Assembly: GCA_013696945.1 (NCBI GenBank)
Contig: JACCXQ010000311.1
Span: 1-6,714, forward strand
Length of the DNA: 6,714 nucleotides
Direction of reading: 5' to 3'
Source: Chloroflexota bacterium
GTDB taxonomy: Bacteria > Chloroflexota > Limnocylindria > Limnocylindrales > CSP1-4
Part shown: positions 1-6,714 of the stretch, piece by piece
Position numbering within the stretch: the stretch's first letter is position 1
How the letters are laid out: every line of letters begins with the position of its first letter
The notes under the pieces: model-generated
The model's database searches: none
What the model was told of the DNA's origin: nothing
Seen by the model: the letters and a program-made list of their open reading frames with translations, nothing else
Translations under genes and position numbers: made by a program

Positions 1-2141
<2,141 letters not shown>

Positions 2142-2146
2142 GGGGT

Positions 2147-2152
2147 CTCCTT
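2147..2152 (-). promoter_or_regulatory. Shine-Dalgarno site of lon
   Basis: AAGGAG read on the minus strand, five bases before the lon ATG and inside the 20-nt gap after the hspR stop. It fixes the lon start and shows that lon has its own ribosome entry even though it is probably cotranscribed with hspR. I saw no separate promoter in this gap. Confidence 0.8.
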
Positions 2153-2161
2153 GGTCTGGTG

Positions 2162-2551
2162 TCAGGCGCGTCCGGCCGCGGCGGCAGCCGGCGCAGCGCC
2201 GGCGACGGAGCCCTCGTCAGGCTCCGCTGTCTCGGCCGGTGGTTCGGGGTAGAGCGTCTCGAGGATCCGTGCCCCGAGGCGCTCTTCGAGCTCGAACAGG
2301 ACGCGGACACCGGCAAGGTTCACGCCCAGGTTCTGGGTCAGGTGGCGGATCCAGAGGACACGCCGGATATCGTTCTCGGAGTAGAGCCGGATGTTGGTCG
2401 GAGTGCGAGCCGGGCAGACCAGGCCCTCGACCTCGTAGATGCGCAGGGTGCGCGGATGGGCTCGAACGAGTCCGGCCGCGACGCTGATGACATAGACCGG
2501 TCGGCCCGGGTCCCGTGCCGGGTGCTCCCGGGCCGCCGTTCGTTGTCGCAT
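2162..2551 (-). CDS. hspR: MerR-family heat-shock transcriptional repressor HspR
   Basis: 129-residue DNA-binding repressor. In Streptomyces and other bacteria HspR binds HAIR inverted repeats and silences chaperone and protease genes until heat shock; DnaK often acts as its co-repressor. The MerR-type winged helix spans about residues 18-90: helix-turn-helix around [21 protein letters not shown] (20-40), wing and second helix pair with [17 protein letters not shown] (57-73), then [15 protein letters not shown] (76-90), all characteristic of HspR rather than metal- or drug-sensing MerR proteins. No cysteine cluster for metal sensing is seen. The C-terminal 30 residues are acidic, then Ala-rich and low in complexity. 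The ATG lies 3 nt after the hsp20 stop without a clear Shine-Dalgarno, suggesting translational coupling. Lon starts 20 nt downstream. The HAIR-like site ahead of hsp20 implies autoregulation. Unlike the classic dnaK-grpE-dnaJ-hspR arrangement, no dnaK is in view. Confidence 0.93.
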   Translation of the reverse strand: MRQRTAAREHPARDPGRPVYVISVAAGLVRAHPRTLRIYEVEGLVCPARTPTNIRLYSENDIRRVLWIRHLTQNLGVNLAGVRVLFELEERLGARILETLYPEPPAETAEPDEGSVAGAAPAAAAAGRA

Positions 2552-2554
2552 CGG

Positions 2555-3076
2555 TCAGGCGTTGCCGGTCTCGGACGGCTTCGCCTCGGTCCCGCTGCCC
2601 GAGCCGACCTCGGCGGGCGCGTGCTCGGTCGTGGTGCCGATACGGATCTGGCGAGGCTTCGCCGCCTCTGCCTTGGGGATCGAGAGTCGGAGCATGCCGT
2701 CGCGGAAGTCCGCTGTCGCCTTGTCGCTGTCCACCTGCGTCGGCAGGGTCACGGTCCGCGTGAAACGCCCGCGCCGAACCTCGCGGTATGCGTAGCCGCT
2801 CTCGTCCGACTCGCGCTCCTCACCCGTGGTCGCGTTGATGGTCAGCGTGTCGCCAAGGACGGTGATCTCGACATCCTCGGGACGGACACCTGGCAGCGCG
2901 GCCTCGATGAGGAGCGTGTCCGGCGTGCTCGAGATGTCGAGCGGGATGCCGAACTCGCCTGTCTCACCGTTGAAAGCGGTCCGCGGCCGGACGAACGGAT
3001 CCTCGAAGAGCCGATCCATCGCCTGGCGAAGCGAAAGCATCTCCCCGAACGGGCTGTTGCGGCGCATCAGGGTCAT
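2555..3076 (-). CDS. hsp20: Small heat-shock protein, Hsp20/alpha-crystallin family
   Basis: 173-residue ATP-independent holdase that binds unfolding proteins in the cytoplasm and forms large oligomers. The N-terminal arm (1-45) carries the helix MLSLRQAMDRLFEDPF typical of bacterial Hsp20. The alpha-crystallin domain runs from about 46 to 134, with PLDISSTPDTLLIEAALPGV, the RGRFTRTVTLP strand and the DGMLRLSIPK end strand. The C-terminal extension has the I-x-I oligomer anchor as IRI at 144-146, followed by an unusually long Gly/Ser/Glu/Lys-rich tail of about 27 residues. I chose the ATG at 3076 because AGGAGGTG lies eight bases upstream and family similarity begins there. The same frame is open to an ATG at 3157, which would add 27 residues unlike Hsp20; another in-frame ATG is at 3067. 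It is the first gene of the hsp20-hspR-lon unit, behind a promoter with a HAIR-like operator. Confidence 0.95.
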   Translation of the reverse strand: MTLMRRNSPFGEMLSLRQAMDRLFEDPFVRPRTAFNGETGEFGIPLDISSTPDTLLIEAALPGVRPEDVEITVLGDTLTINATTGEERESDESGYAYREVRRGRFTRTVTLPTQVDSDKATADFRDGMLRLSIPKAEAAKPRQIRIGTTTEHAPAEVGSGSGTEAKPSETGNA

Positions 3077-3082
3077 GGTCGT

Positions 3083-3098
3083 GGCACCTCCTGGTACC
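3083..3098 (-). promoter_or_regulatory. Hairpin enclosing the hsp20 ribosome-binding site (possible RNA thermometer)
   Basis: Read on the minus strand, GGTACC, loop AGGA, GGTGCC form a six-pair stem with a single U-G wobble. The loop and the 3' arm together contain the whole AGGAGGTG Shine-Dalgarno, so the folded RNA would hinder ribosome binding and melting would release it. Hsp20 mRNAs are classic hosts of RNA thermometers such as ROSE and fourU elements. This stem is shorter than ROSE elements and lacks a UUUU run, so it would be a different, minimal type. The pairing is seen directly; the thermometer role is inference. Confidence 0.4.
3085..3092 (-). promoter_or_regulatory. Strong Shine-Dalgarno site of hsp20
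   Basis: AGGAGGTG on the minus strand, eight bases before the ATG at 3076. It is the best ribosome-binding site in the window and decides the start against the longer reading from 3157. It is partly enclosed in the hairpin at 3083-3098. Confidence 0.85.
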
Positions 3099-3163
3099 TG
3101 GATGATGTGCCGAGCAAGGTGGGGGATGGGCCCTCCCAGCCCGGTCCTGCTTGACATGGCGGA

Positions 3164-3192
3164 AACCTAAACCATGACAATCCCATTGTCAA
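3164..3192 (-). promoter_or_regulatory. Sigma70-type promoter of the hsp20-hspR-lon unit
   Basis: On the minus strand a perfect -35 TTGACA (3192-3187) is followed after 17 nt by TAGGTT (3169-3164), a -10 form common in high-GC bacteria. Transcription would start near 3157, leaving an untranslated leader of about 80 nt before the hsp20 ATG. A housekeeping promoter held by a repressor is the known logic of HspR-controlled genes. The -35 lies inside the HAIR-like repeat, so bound repressor would block RNA polymerase. Confidence 0.7.
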
Positions 3193-3193
3193 G
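3173..3193 (-). promoter_or_regulatory. HAIR-like inverted repeat, probable HspR operator
   Basis: On the minus strand the site reads CTTGACA, seven bases, TGTCATG. The HAIR consensus bound by HspR is CTTGAGT-N7-ACTCAAG: spacing is identical and the outer CTTGA/TCAAG bases match except one. The inner part is an exact dyad, TGACAAT-CCC-ATTGTCA (3175-3191). It overlaps the -35 hexamer of the promoter before hsp20, and hspR is the second gene of the same unit, so autorepression is the natural reading. Nine of fourteen arm positions match the consensus as I recall it, so the binding call is an inference. Confidence 0.65.
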
Positions 3194-3208
3194 AGTGTTG
3201 CGGCGGAG

Positions 3209-3946
3209 CTAGTCGACTTCCATCCGCTCGAGGTGCCATGCACCCGCCGCCGGCAGGACCAGGAGGCTCGGGCCGACCGGCACCCGTCGCAGGATCGCGC
3301 GGCCGACGACGGCCACGACCCGCGTCTCGGGCACGGACGCAGGCAGTACGCCGAAGACGGTCGTCGGGACGCGGGCGCGCTCCACGAGGAGCAGCTCGAT
3401 CGTCACCGTGTCACCCGCCGACGCGGTGGACTCGACGGACTCGAATCGCAGGTCGTCGAACGTGTCATCGAGATCGATCCCCGCCGCATCCGGTCCGAGC
3501 CGGCTTCGGAGCCGCTCGCTGTCGCTGCGCCAGGTCGCCGCCAGCGCCTCCTCGGTGGGCGGCGTAACGAATAGTCTCGTCGCCACTCCCGGTTGCGACG
3601 CGAGCCAGGCATGGACGTACTGCTCGACGGTCCCACCTGGCGTCGCCTCGCGGCCACCCGTCAGCCAGAAAGCGGTCACCAGCGCGACGGCGACAGGTAC
3701 GAGCGCGAAGATCGATCCCGCGCCCGAGCCATCGACTGCACGAGCGCGCGCTCGACGGAATGCGTCGACTGCCTGCGCTGCCCAGGCGACAAGGAAGGCT
3801 GCGAGGACGCCGAAGACGACCAGCCAGAGGTCCGTGTGAAGGAATGCGAGGGCGCTCGCCGCAAGCGCCACGACCCACGCGGCCTCGAGGAGGAGGAGCG
3901 CCCATCCACGTCGTTCGCCGAGTGCCAGGTGACCGAGCCCCCACAC
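3209..3946 (-). CDS. Unrecognised protein with three membrane helices and an extracytoplasmic domain
   Basis: I do not recognise a family. Read from the GTG at 3946 it has 245 residues: a short start with GLGHLALGERRGWALLL, resembling the PGLGQ-type first segment of small bacterial membrane proteins, then hydrophobic segments at about 11-35, 40-60 and 79-96. A basic stretch (RRARARA, 64-70) sits between the second and third, suggesting a cytoplasmic loop. A soluble, acidic region of about 145 residues follows, beginning with a helix (VEQYVHAWLASQ), as in transport-associated or NTF2-like folds, and ending in beta-rich sequence with ...AGAWHLERMEVD. The start is uncertain: no ATG, GTG or TTG lies in frame between the trkA stop at 4009 and 3946, the GTG has no clear Shine-Dalgarno, and the open frame continues upstream through trkA. 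A start inside trkA or a rare codon is possible. It follows trkA closely, so a link to ion transport is plausible but unproven. Confidence 0.7.
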   Translation of the reverse strand: MWGLGHLALGERRGWALLLLEAAWVVALAASALAFLHTDLWLVVFGVLAAFLVAWAAQAVDAFRRARARAVDGSGAGSIFALVPVAVALVTAFWLTGGREATPGGTVEQYVHAWLASQPGVATRLFVTPPTEEALAATWRSDSERLRSRLGPDAAGIDLDDTFDDLRFESVESTASAGDTVTIELLLVERARVPTTVFGVLPASVPETRVVAVVGRAILRRVPVGPSLLVLPAAGAWHLERMEVD

Positions 3947-4008
3947 CAGGAGCGCGCGCCGCAGGACGAGTGCCGCGGATGGGACCGCAGCGGGGATCGC
4001 GGTGCCCG

Positions 4009-4689
4009 TCAGCCCGCAGCCTCGGAGGGCGTTGTTCCGATGAGCTGCCGGTGGAGCTCGACCTCGCAGTCCGTGCGCGAGATGGCAAGCACCTTGTCGC
4101 CGACCTGGAAGATCGTCTCGGGCCGGACCGGCTGCGCGGAGTCGCCGCGGATGAGCACGAAGAGCGAGCATCCCTCGGGCAGGTCGATCTCCGACGGGTG
4201 TCGCCCGACGGCCGGCGAGCCCTCGGCGATCTGGGCCTCCAGGAGCTCCAGCTCGCCGCCCTGGAGCTGGGCGAGGTGCAGCAGCTCGTGGACCGGGATG
4301 TCCTGTTCGATCGCCGCGAGGGCCATCCGTGTCGGGCTGATGATCTCGTCGACGCCGAGGTGGCGGAAGAGCGTCTCGTTGCGCGGGTTGTTGACGCGTG
4401 CGATCGTGCGCGGGACATCGAAGTGGTGCTTCGCCATCTGGCAAACGACGAGGTTGTCCTCATCGTCCCCGGTGACCGCAGCGACGATGGCCGCCCGGTT
4501 CGCCCCGGCCTCCGCGAGGTGCTTGCCTTCGCAGCCGTCGCGCTGGAGGACGATGCTCCCGATCTCGTCGGAGATCTGGCGGGCGCGCCGGCCGTCCTTC
4601 TCCATGAGGACGAGCTCGTGGCCCGCGGCCAGGAGCTCCCTGGTGAGGTAGTAGCCGACCTTCCCGCCGCCGACGACGATGACGTACAC
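4009..4689 (-). CDS. trkA: TrkA-type potassium uptake regulatory protein (RCK_N + RCK_C)
   Basis: 226-residue cytoplasmic gating subunit of Trk/Ktr-type K+ channels. RCK_N subunits form a ring under the channel and open or close it on binding NAD(H) or adenine nucleotides. Residues 1-125 are a Rossmann fold: MYVIVVGGGKVGYYL with GxGxxG at 7-12, the acidic Glu30 at the end of the second strand that contacts the ribose, DGCEGKHLAEAG and VTGDDEDNLVVCQMAK, then the LGVDEIISPTRMA crossover. A TrkA_C (RCK_C) domain spans about 143-218, with the usual VLIRGD and FQVGDKVLAISR strands. Length is normal for single-repeat TrkA (CeoC-like) rather than the 458-residue E. coli form. The GTG start has GGAGG eight bases upstream and lies 3 nt after the stop of the preceding RCK gene, so the two are very likely cotranslated and may form a mixed ring. 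No channel subunit is visible here. Confidence 0.93.
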   Translation of the reverse strand: MYVIVVGGGKVGYYLTRELLAAGHELVLMEKDGRRARQISDEIGSIVLQRDGCEGKHLAEAGANRAAIVAAVTGDDEDNLVVCQMAKHHFDVPRTIARVNNPRNETLFRHLGVDEIISPTRMALAAIEQDIPVHELLHLAQLQGGELELLEAQIAEGSPAVGRHPSEIDLPEGCSLFVLIRGDSAQPVRPETIFQVGDKVLAISRTDCEVELHRQLIGTTPSEAAG

Positions 4690-4692
4690 GAT

Positions 4693-5196
4693 TCAGGCCT
4701 CCGCGCCGCTGGCGACGGTGGCCCGACCCTGGCGCTCTGGCTCGACGCCGTGATGAGGACCCGTGGCCGGGCTTACGCCGCGGGCGCCGGGGTCGGCCGG
4801 GAGCCCGAGGTATACGGCAAGGGCGTCGACCAGGAGGCGGGTGCGGCAGAGCGTTGCGATCCCGAGCGCTGCATAGGCCTCTGCGCGGACCGGATCGTTG
4901 ATCTTGGCCACGACCTTCGGGACCTTGAATGTCTCTGCCGCGAGCTGCGCGGCCAGGATGTTCCGGTTGTCGCCCTCTGTCAGGGCGAAGAAGGCGTCGG
5001 CGCCCTCCAGGCCCGCGCGGCCGAGCTGGTCGTCGTCGGTGCCGTCGCCCCGGATGGCACGGCCCGGGAAGTCGGCCCCCAGGCGGTTGAACGCTTCGGA
5101 GTTCGTATCGATGATCGTCACCTCGTGGCCCGACTGGGCAAGGTGCTCGGCCAGCCCGGCCCCGACCCGGCCACAGCCGACGATGAAGGCTCGCAT
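4693..5196 (-). CDS. Short TrkA-N (RCK_N only) protein, CeoB-like
   Basis: 167-residue Rossmann-fold protein, probably a partner gating subunit for K+ transport. The NAD-binding motif GCGRVG is at 7-12, with Asp30 at the end of the second strand, then RGDGTDDDQLGRAGLEGADAFFALTEGDNRNILAAQ, the familiar RCK_N core, and VVAKINDP at 95-102. The crossover helix region reads LGIATLCRTRLLVDALAVYLGL. After about residue 135 only a Gly/Pro/His/Arg/Ala tail without a fold remains: the RCK_C domain of usual TrkA proteins is absent. The ATG at 5196 has AGGAG nine bases upstream and follows uspA by 31 nt. The stop is 3 nt before trkA. The frame also stays open upstream through uspA to 5676, but that part is antiparallel-free frame shadow, not coding. 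Tandem RCK genes recall ceoB-ceoC of actinobacteria, so the two products may act as a heteromeric ring. Confidence 0.85.
   Translation of the reverse strand: MRAFIVGCGRVGAGLAEHLAQSGHEVTIIDTNSEAFNRLGADFPGRAIRGDGTDDDQLGRAGLEGADAFFALTEGDNRNILAAQLAAETFKVPKVVAKINDPVRAEAYAALGIATLCRTRLLVDALAVYLGLPADPGARGVSPATGPHHGVEPERQGRATVASGAEA
4698..4702 (-). promoter_or_regulatory. Shine-Dalgarno site of trkA inside the preceding gene
   Basis: GGAGG on the minus strand, eight bases before the GTG at 4689 and within the last codons of the RCK_N gene. It supports the GTG as the trkA start and tight translational linkage of the two RCK genes. Confidence 0.7.
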
Positions 5197-5205
5197 CGGT
5201 CGCCG

Positions 5206-5210
5206 CTCCT
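5206..5210 (-). promoter_or_regulatory. Shine-Dalgarno site of the RCK_N gene
   Basis: AGGAG on the minus strand in the 31-nt gap after uspA, nine bases before the ATG at 5196. It decides this start against the longer open frame that continues upstream through uspA. Confidence 0.7.
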
Positions 5211-5227
5211 CTTGCTCGATCTGCGGC

Positions 5228-5728
5228 TCAGGCGGAGCCGTGGCTGATGGCGGCGGGCTCGGCGCGCCGTGGTAGCTGCTCGCTGACCGGCTCACGGACC
5301 ACCAGGACGCTGCACTGCGCGTTCTGGAACACGTACGGGATGACGTCGCCGATGGCGAAATCGCCACCGAATCGCTGCCGGTACGGCAGCCCCACGACGA
5401 GCAGATCGGCGCCCAGCTCGGTCGCCTCATCGACCAGCGCGGCGCCGACGTCGCGCGCCTGGAGCAGCTGGGTCCGAAGCCGGACGCGATGTTTCTCGGC
5501 CACCCCTTCCGCGAAGTCCAGCACCGCTGACGCGGCCTCGTTGCTGCTGGCCAGATCGTCGTCCAGATCGTGGCGCCAGTCGACCTCGATGACGTGGAGC
5601 GCGACGATCTCCATGTCGCGGCCCCGGGCCAGCTCGCAGCCGAGCCGAACGACGAGCTCGTCGGTCGGGCCACCATTCAGGCCGAGGACGGCACGGGGGA
5701 ACAGGGGCGCCGTCGCGGTCTCTGCCAT
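5228..5728 (-). CDS. Universal stress protein, UspA family
   Basis: 166-residue single-domain Usp, a small alpha/beta cytoplasmic protein that usually forms dimers and in many cases binds ATP. The first strand is RAVLGLNGGPTDELVVRLGCELA (12-34), followed by the ALHVIEVDW strand (43-51), a helix with EAASAVLDFAEGVAEKHRVRL, and ELGADLLVVGLP (104-115). The C-terminal ATP loop, normally G-x2-G-x9-G-(S/T), is here GLPYRQRFGGDFAIGD: the second glycine is not in place and the last Ser/Thr is Asp128, so nucleotide binding may be lost or altered. The final QCSVLVVRE strand is standard. The ATG at 5728 lacks a clear Shine-Dalgarno and is preceded directly by a 12-base palindrome (5729-5740). It lies between a permease with its own Usp-like domain and two RCK proteins, so a role in K+ transport control is likely. 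Confidence 0.9.
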   Translation of the reverse strand: MAETATAPLFPRAVLGLNGGPTDELVVRLGCELARGRDMEIVALHVIEVDWRHDLDDDLASSNEAASAVLDFAEGVAEKHRVRLRTQLLQARDVGAALVDEATELGADLLVVGLPYRQRFGGDFAIGDVIPYVFQNAQCSVLVVREPVSEQLPRRAEPAAISHGSA

Positions 5729-5740
5729 CTTCGGCCGAAG
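5729..5740. repeat. 12-base perfect palindrome abutting the uspA start codon
   Basis: CTTCGGCCGAAG reads the same on both strands and ends directly at the uspA ATG, where a Shine-Dalgarno would be expected. It could bind a dimeric regulator or fold as a four-pair hairpin with a GGCC loop. In such GC-rich DNA it may also be chance. The rest of the 51-nt gap to the permease stop shows no convincing promoter or terminator. Confidence 0.35.
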
Positions 5741-5779
5741 CCTACCATCGGGCCGCCCACGGCTACGCGTGCGGCTGGT

Positions 5780-6714
5780 CTACGTCTCGCGGCGGTAGGG
5801 GACGGTCGCGACGACCGTGTCGGCCCGGCCCACAAGTGCCCGACGCAACCGGTTGGTCGTCTGGTTGTAGAGCAGCCGGTCCCACCAGTGGCGTGGAACG
5901 TACTCGGGCAGCACGACCAGGGTGATCAGGTCGGGCGCGGACGGCATCATCACATCGAGGTACGCCAGGAACGGCGTGACGAGCGAGCGGTATGGCGACT
6001 CGACGATGACGAGCGGGACGCCGGGGATCTGCCGCTGCCAGTCCTCCCGGAAGCGCGCTGCCTCCTCCGGCTCCGACGTCACGTGGACGGCGCGGACATC
6101 GTCGGCAAGCGATCGGCCGAAGTTGACCGCCTGGACCACGGCGCGCGACAGGCCCGGCACGGGGATGACGACACGTTCCCGGCGGGAAGGCGGGCCGATC
6201 ACCTGCTCGGGCCGCAGCGCGAGCTCCTTGCTGACCTGATCGTACTCCCGGCGGATGAACGACATGCCGCCGACAAGGACGGGGATGAGGAGGATGACCA
6301 CCAGGGAGGTGGGGGCTTTGACGGACGTGACCACGACCGCGACGATGCCCGTCAGCACCGCACCGAAGGCGTTGATCGGCAACCGATAGCGCCATCCCGC
6401 CCCTCGCTCGCGCAACCAGTGGCGGACCATGCCCGCCTGCGAGATGGTGAAGTCGATGAAGACGCCGACGGCGTAGAGGGGGATCAGCGCATGGGTGTCA
6501 GCCTTGAAAAGGACCACCAGGATGCCCGCCACGGCGCCCAGCACGACGATGCCGGCGGTGAAGGCAAGGCGGTCGCCGCGGAAAGCAAACTGGCGAGGGA
6601 AGAACCCGTCCTCGGCGAGGATGGCGCCGAGCCGCGGGAAGGCGGCGAACGAGGTGTTGGCGGCGAGGAAGAGGAGCAGTGCGGTGAACGTCTGGAATAG
6701 GTAGAAGGGGATCG
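5780..6714 (-). CDS. KimA-like APC/KUP-superfamily permease with C-terminal Usp-like domain, 5' end beyond window
   Basis: The 310 visible C-terminal residues come from a membrane permease whose family is usually about 600-670 residues long. Closest in my knowledge is KimA (YdaO) of Bacillus subtilis, a high-affinity K+/H+ symporter bound and inhibited by c-di-AMP. The visible N-terminal part has a membrane helix (FYLFQTFTALLLFLAANTSFA) and the cytoplasmic loop FPRLGAILAEDGFFPRQF, which is characteristic of the family. More helices follow: AFTAGIVVLGAVAGILVVLF, ALIPLYAVGVFIDFTISQAG, and a pair around INAFGAVLTGIVAVVV and LVVILLIPVLVGGMSFI. The last 130 residues or so form the cytosolic Usp-like domain: RVVIPVPGLSRAVVQAVNFG, VIVESPYRSLVTPFLAYLD, VVLPEYVPRHWWDRLLYNQ and a final TVPYR. 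The frame is continuous to the window edge. Other APC permeases share this layout, so K+ as substrate is inferred from the neighbours: a separate Usp 51 nt downstream and two RCK genes. Confidence 0.88.
   Translation of the reverse strand, partial: IPFYLFQTFTALLLFLAANTSFAAFPRLGAILAEDGFFPRQFAFRGDRLAFTAGIVVLGAVAGILVVLFKADTHALIPLYAVGVFIDFTISQAGMVRHWLRERGAGWRYRLPINAFGAVLTGIVAVVVTSVKAPTSLVVILLIPVLVGGMSFIRREYDQVSKELALRPEQVIGPPSRRERVVIPVPGLSRAVVQAVNFGRSLADDVRAVHVTSEPEEAARFREDWQRQIPGVPLVIVESPYRSLVTPFLAYLDVMMPSAPDLITLVVLPEYVPRHWWDRLLYNQTTNRLRRALVGRADTVVATVPYRRET

Noticed and set aside
2159..3154. 331-codon open frame on the plus strand
   Set aside because: Antisense to hspR and hsp20, both firmly recognised; it also runs over their promoter side.
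3173..3193. CIRCE element for HrcA
   Set aside because: The repeat lacks the TTAGCACTC-N9-GAGTGCTAA bases and spacing; it fits the HAIR layout instead.
3947..4444. Upstream extension of the membrane protein through trkA (411 codons in total)
   Set aside because: The added residues are a Pro/Arg/Gly-rich shadow of trkA; only the start near 3946-4011 is in doubt.
3760..5247. 495-codon open frame on the plus strand
   Set aside because: It is antisense to trkA, the RCK_N gene and the membrane protein. Its translation is Arg/Asp/Gly-rich with no domain, as expected for a shadow frame in high-GC DNA.
5197..5676. Upstream extension of the RCK_N gene to a start at 5676
   Set aside because: The extension overlaps uspA in another frame and has no fold; the AGGAG-supported ATG at 5196 begins exactly at the Rossmann fold.
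5741..5779. Possible terminator between the permease and uspA (GCCGC/GCGGC arms)
   Set aside because: The arms are short, the spacing is loose and no T-run follows; likely chance in GC-rich DNA.
5570..6700. 376-codon open frame on the plus strand
   Set aside because: Antisense to the permease and uspA, with His/Asp/Arg/Gly-rich low-complexity translation. The minus strand carries clear family motifs.

Overview
The window is a compact, high-GC bacterial stretch in which every gene I can support lies on the minus strand, so transcription runs from high to low coordinates. HspR, a class A-type Lon, an Hsp20 and a KimA-like permease with a C-terminal Usp-like domain, all in strongly GC-biased codons, suggest Chloroflexota or Actinomycetota. 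I cannot decide between them, or rule out another HspR-bearing phylum. Both ends of the window cut a gene.

Right part (about 6714 down to 3209), in transcription order. First comes the C-terminal half of an APC/KUP-superfamily permease of the KimA type. It is followed by a stand-alone universal stress protein, a short RCK_N-only (TrkA-N) protein, a full-length TrkA-type RCK_N+RCK_C protein, and an unrecognised protein with three membrane helices. Spacing is about 51, 31, 3 and about 62 nt. The last gap depends on an uncertain start. No terminator is visible between them. The contents point to potassium uptake and its nucleotide-gated control, but no TrkH/KtrB-type channel subunit is in view.

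Left part (about 3192 down to 1). A sigma70-type promoter (TTGACA, 17 nt, TAGGTT) drives hsp20, hspR and lon, spaced 3 and 20 nt apart. The promoter overlaps a HAIR-like inverted repeat (CTTGACA-N7-TGTCATG), the kind of site HspR binds. This fits an autoregulated heat-shock operon in which a small holdase chaperone, the MerR-family repressor and the ATP-dependent protease are made together. The hsp20 Shine-Dalgarno sequence also sits in a small predicted hairpin (3083-3098), so a second, RNA-level heat control is possible.

There is no RNA gene, insertion sequence, CRISPR array or prophage sign. Long open frames on the plus strand are antisense shadows of the real genes. The most interesting points are the layered control of the heat-shock operon and the potassium/Usp/RCK cluster that ends in an unknown membrane protein.
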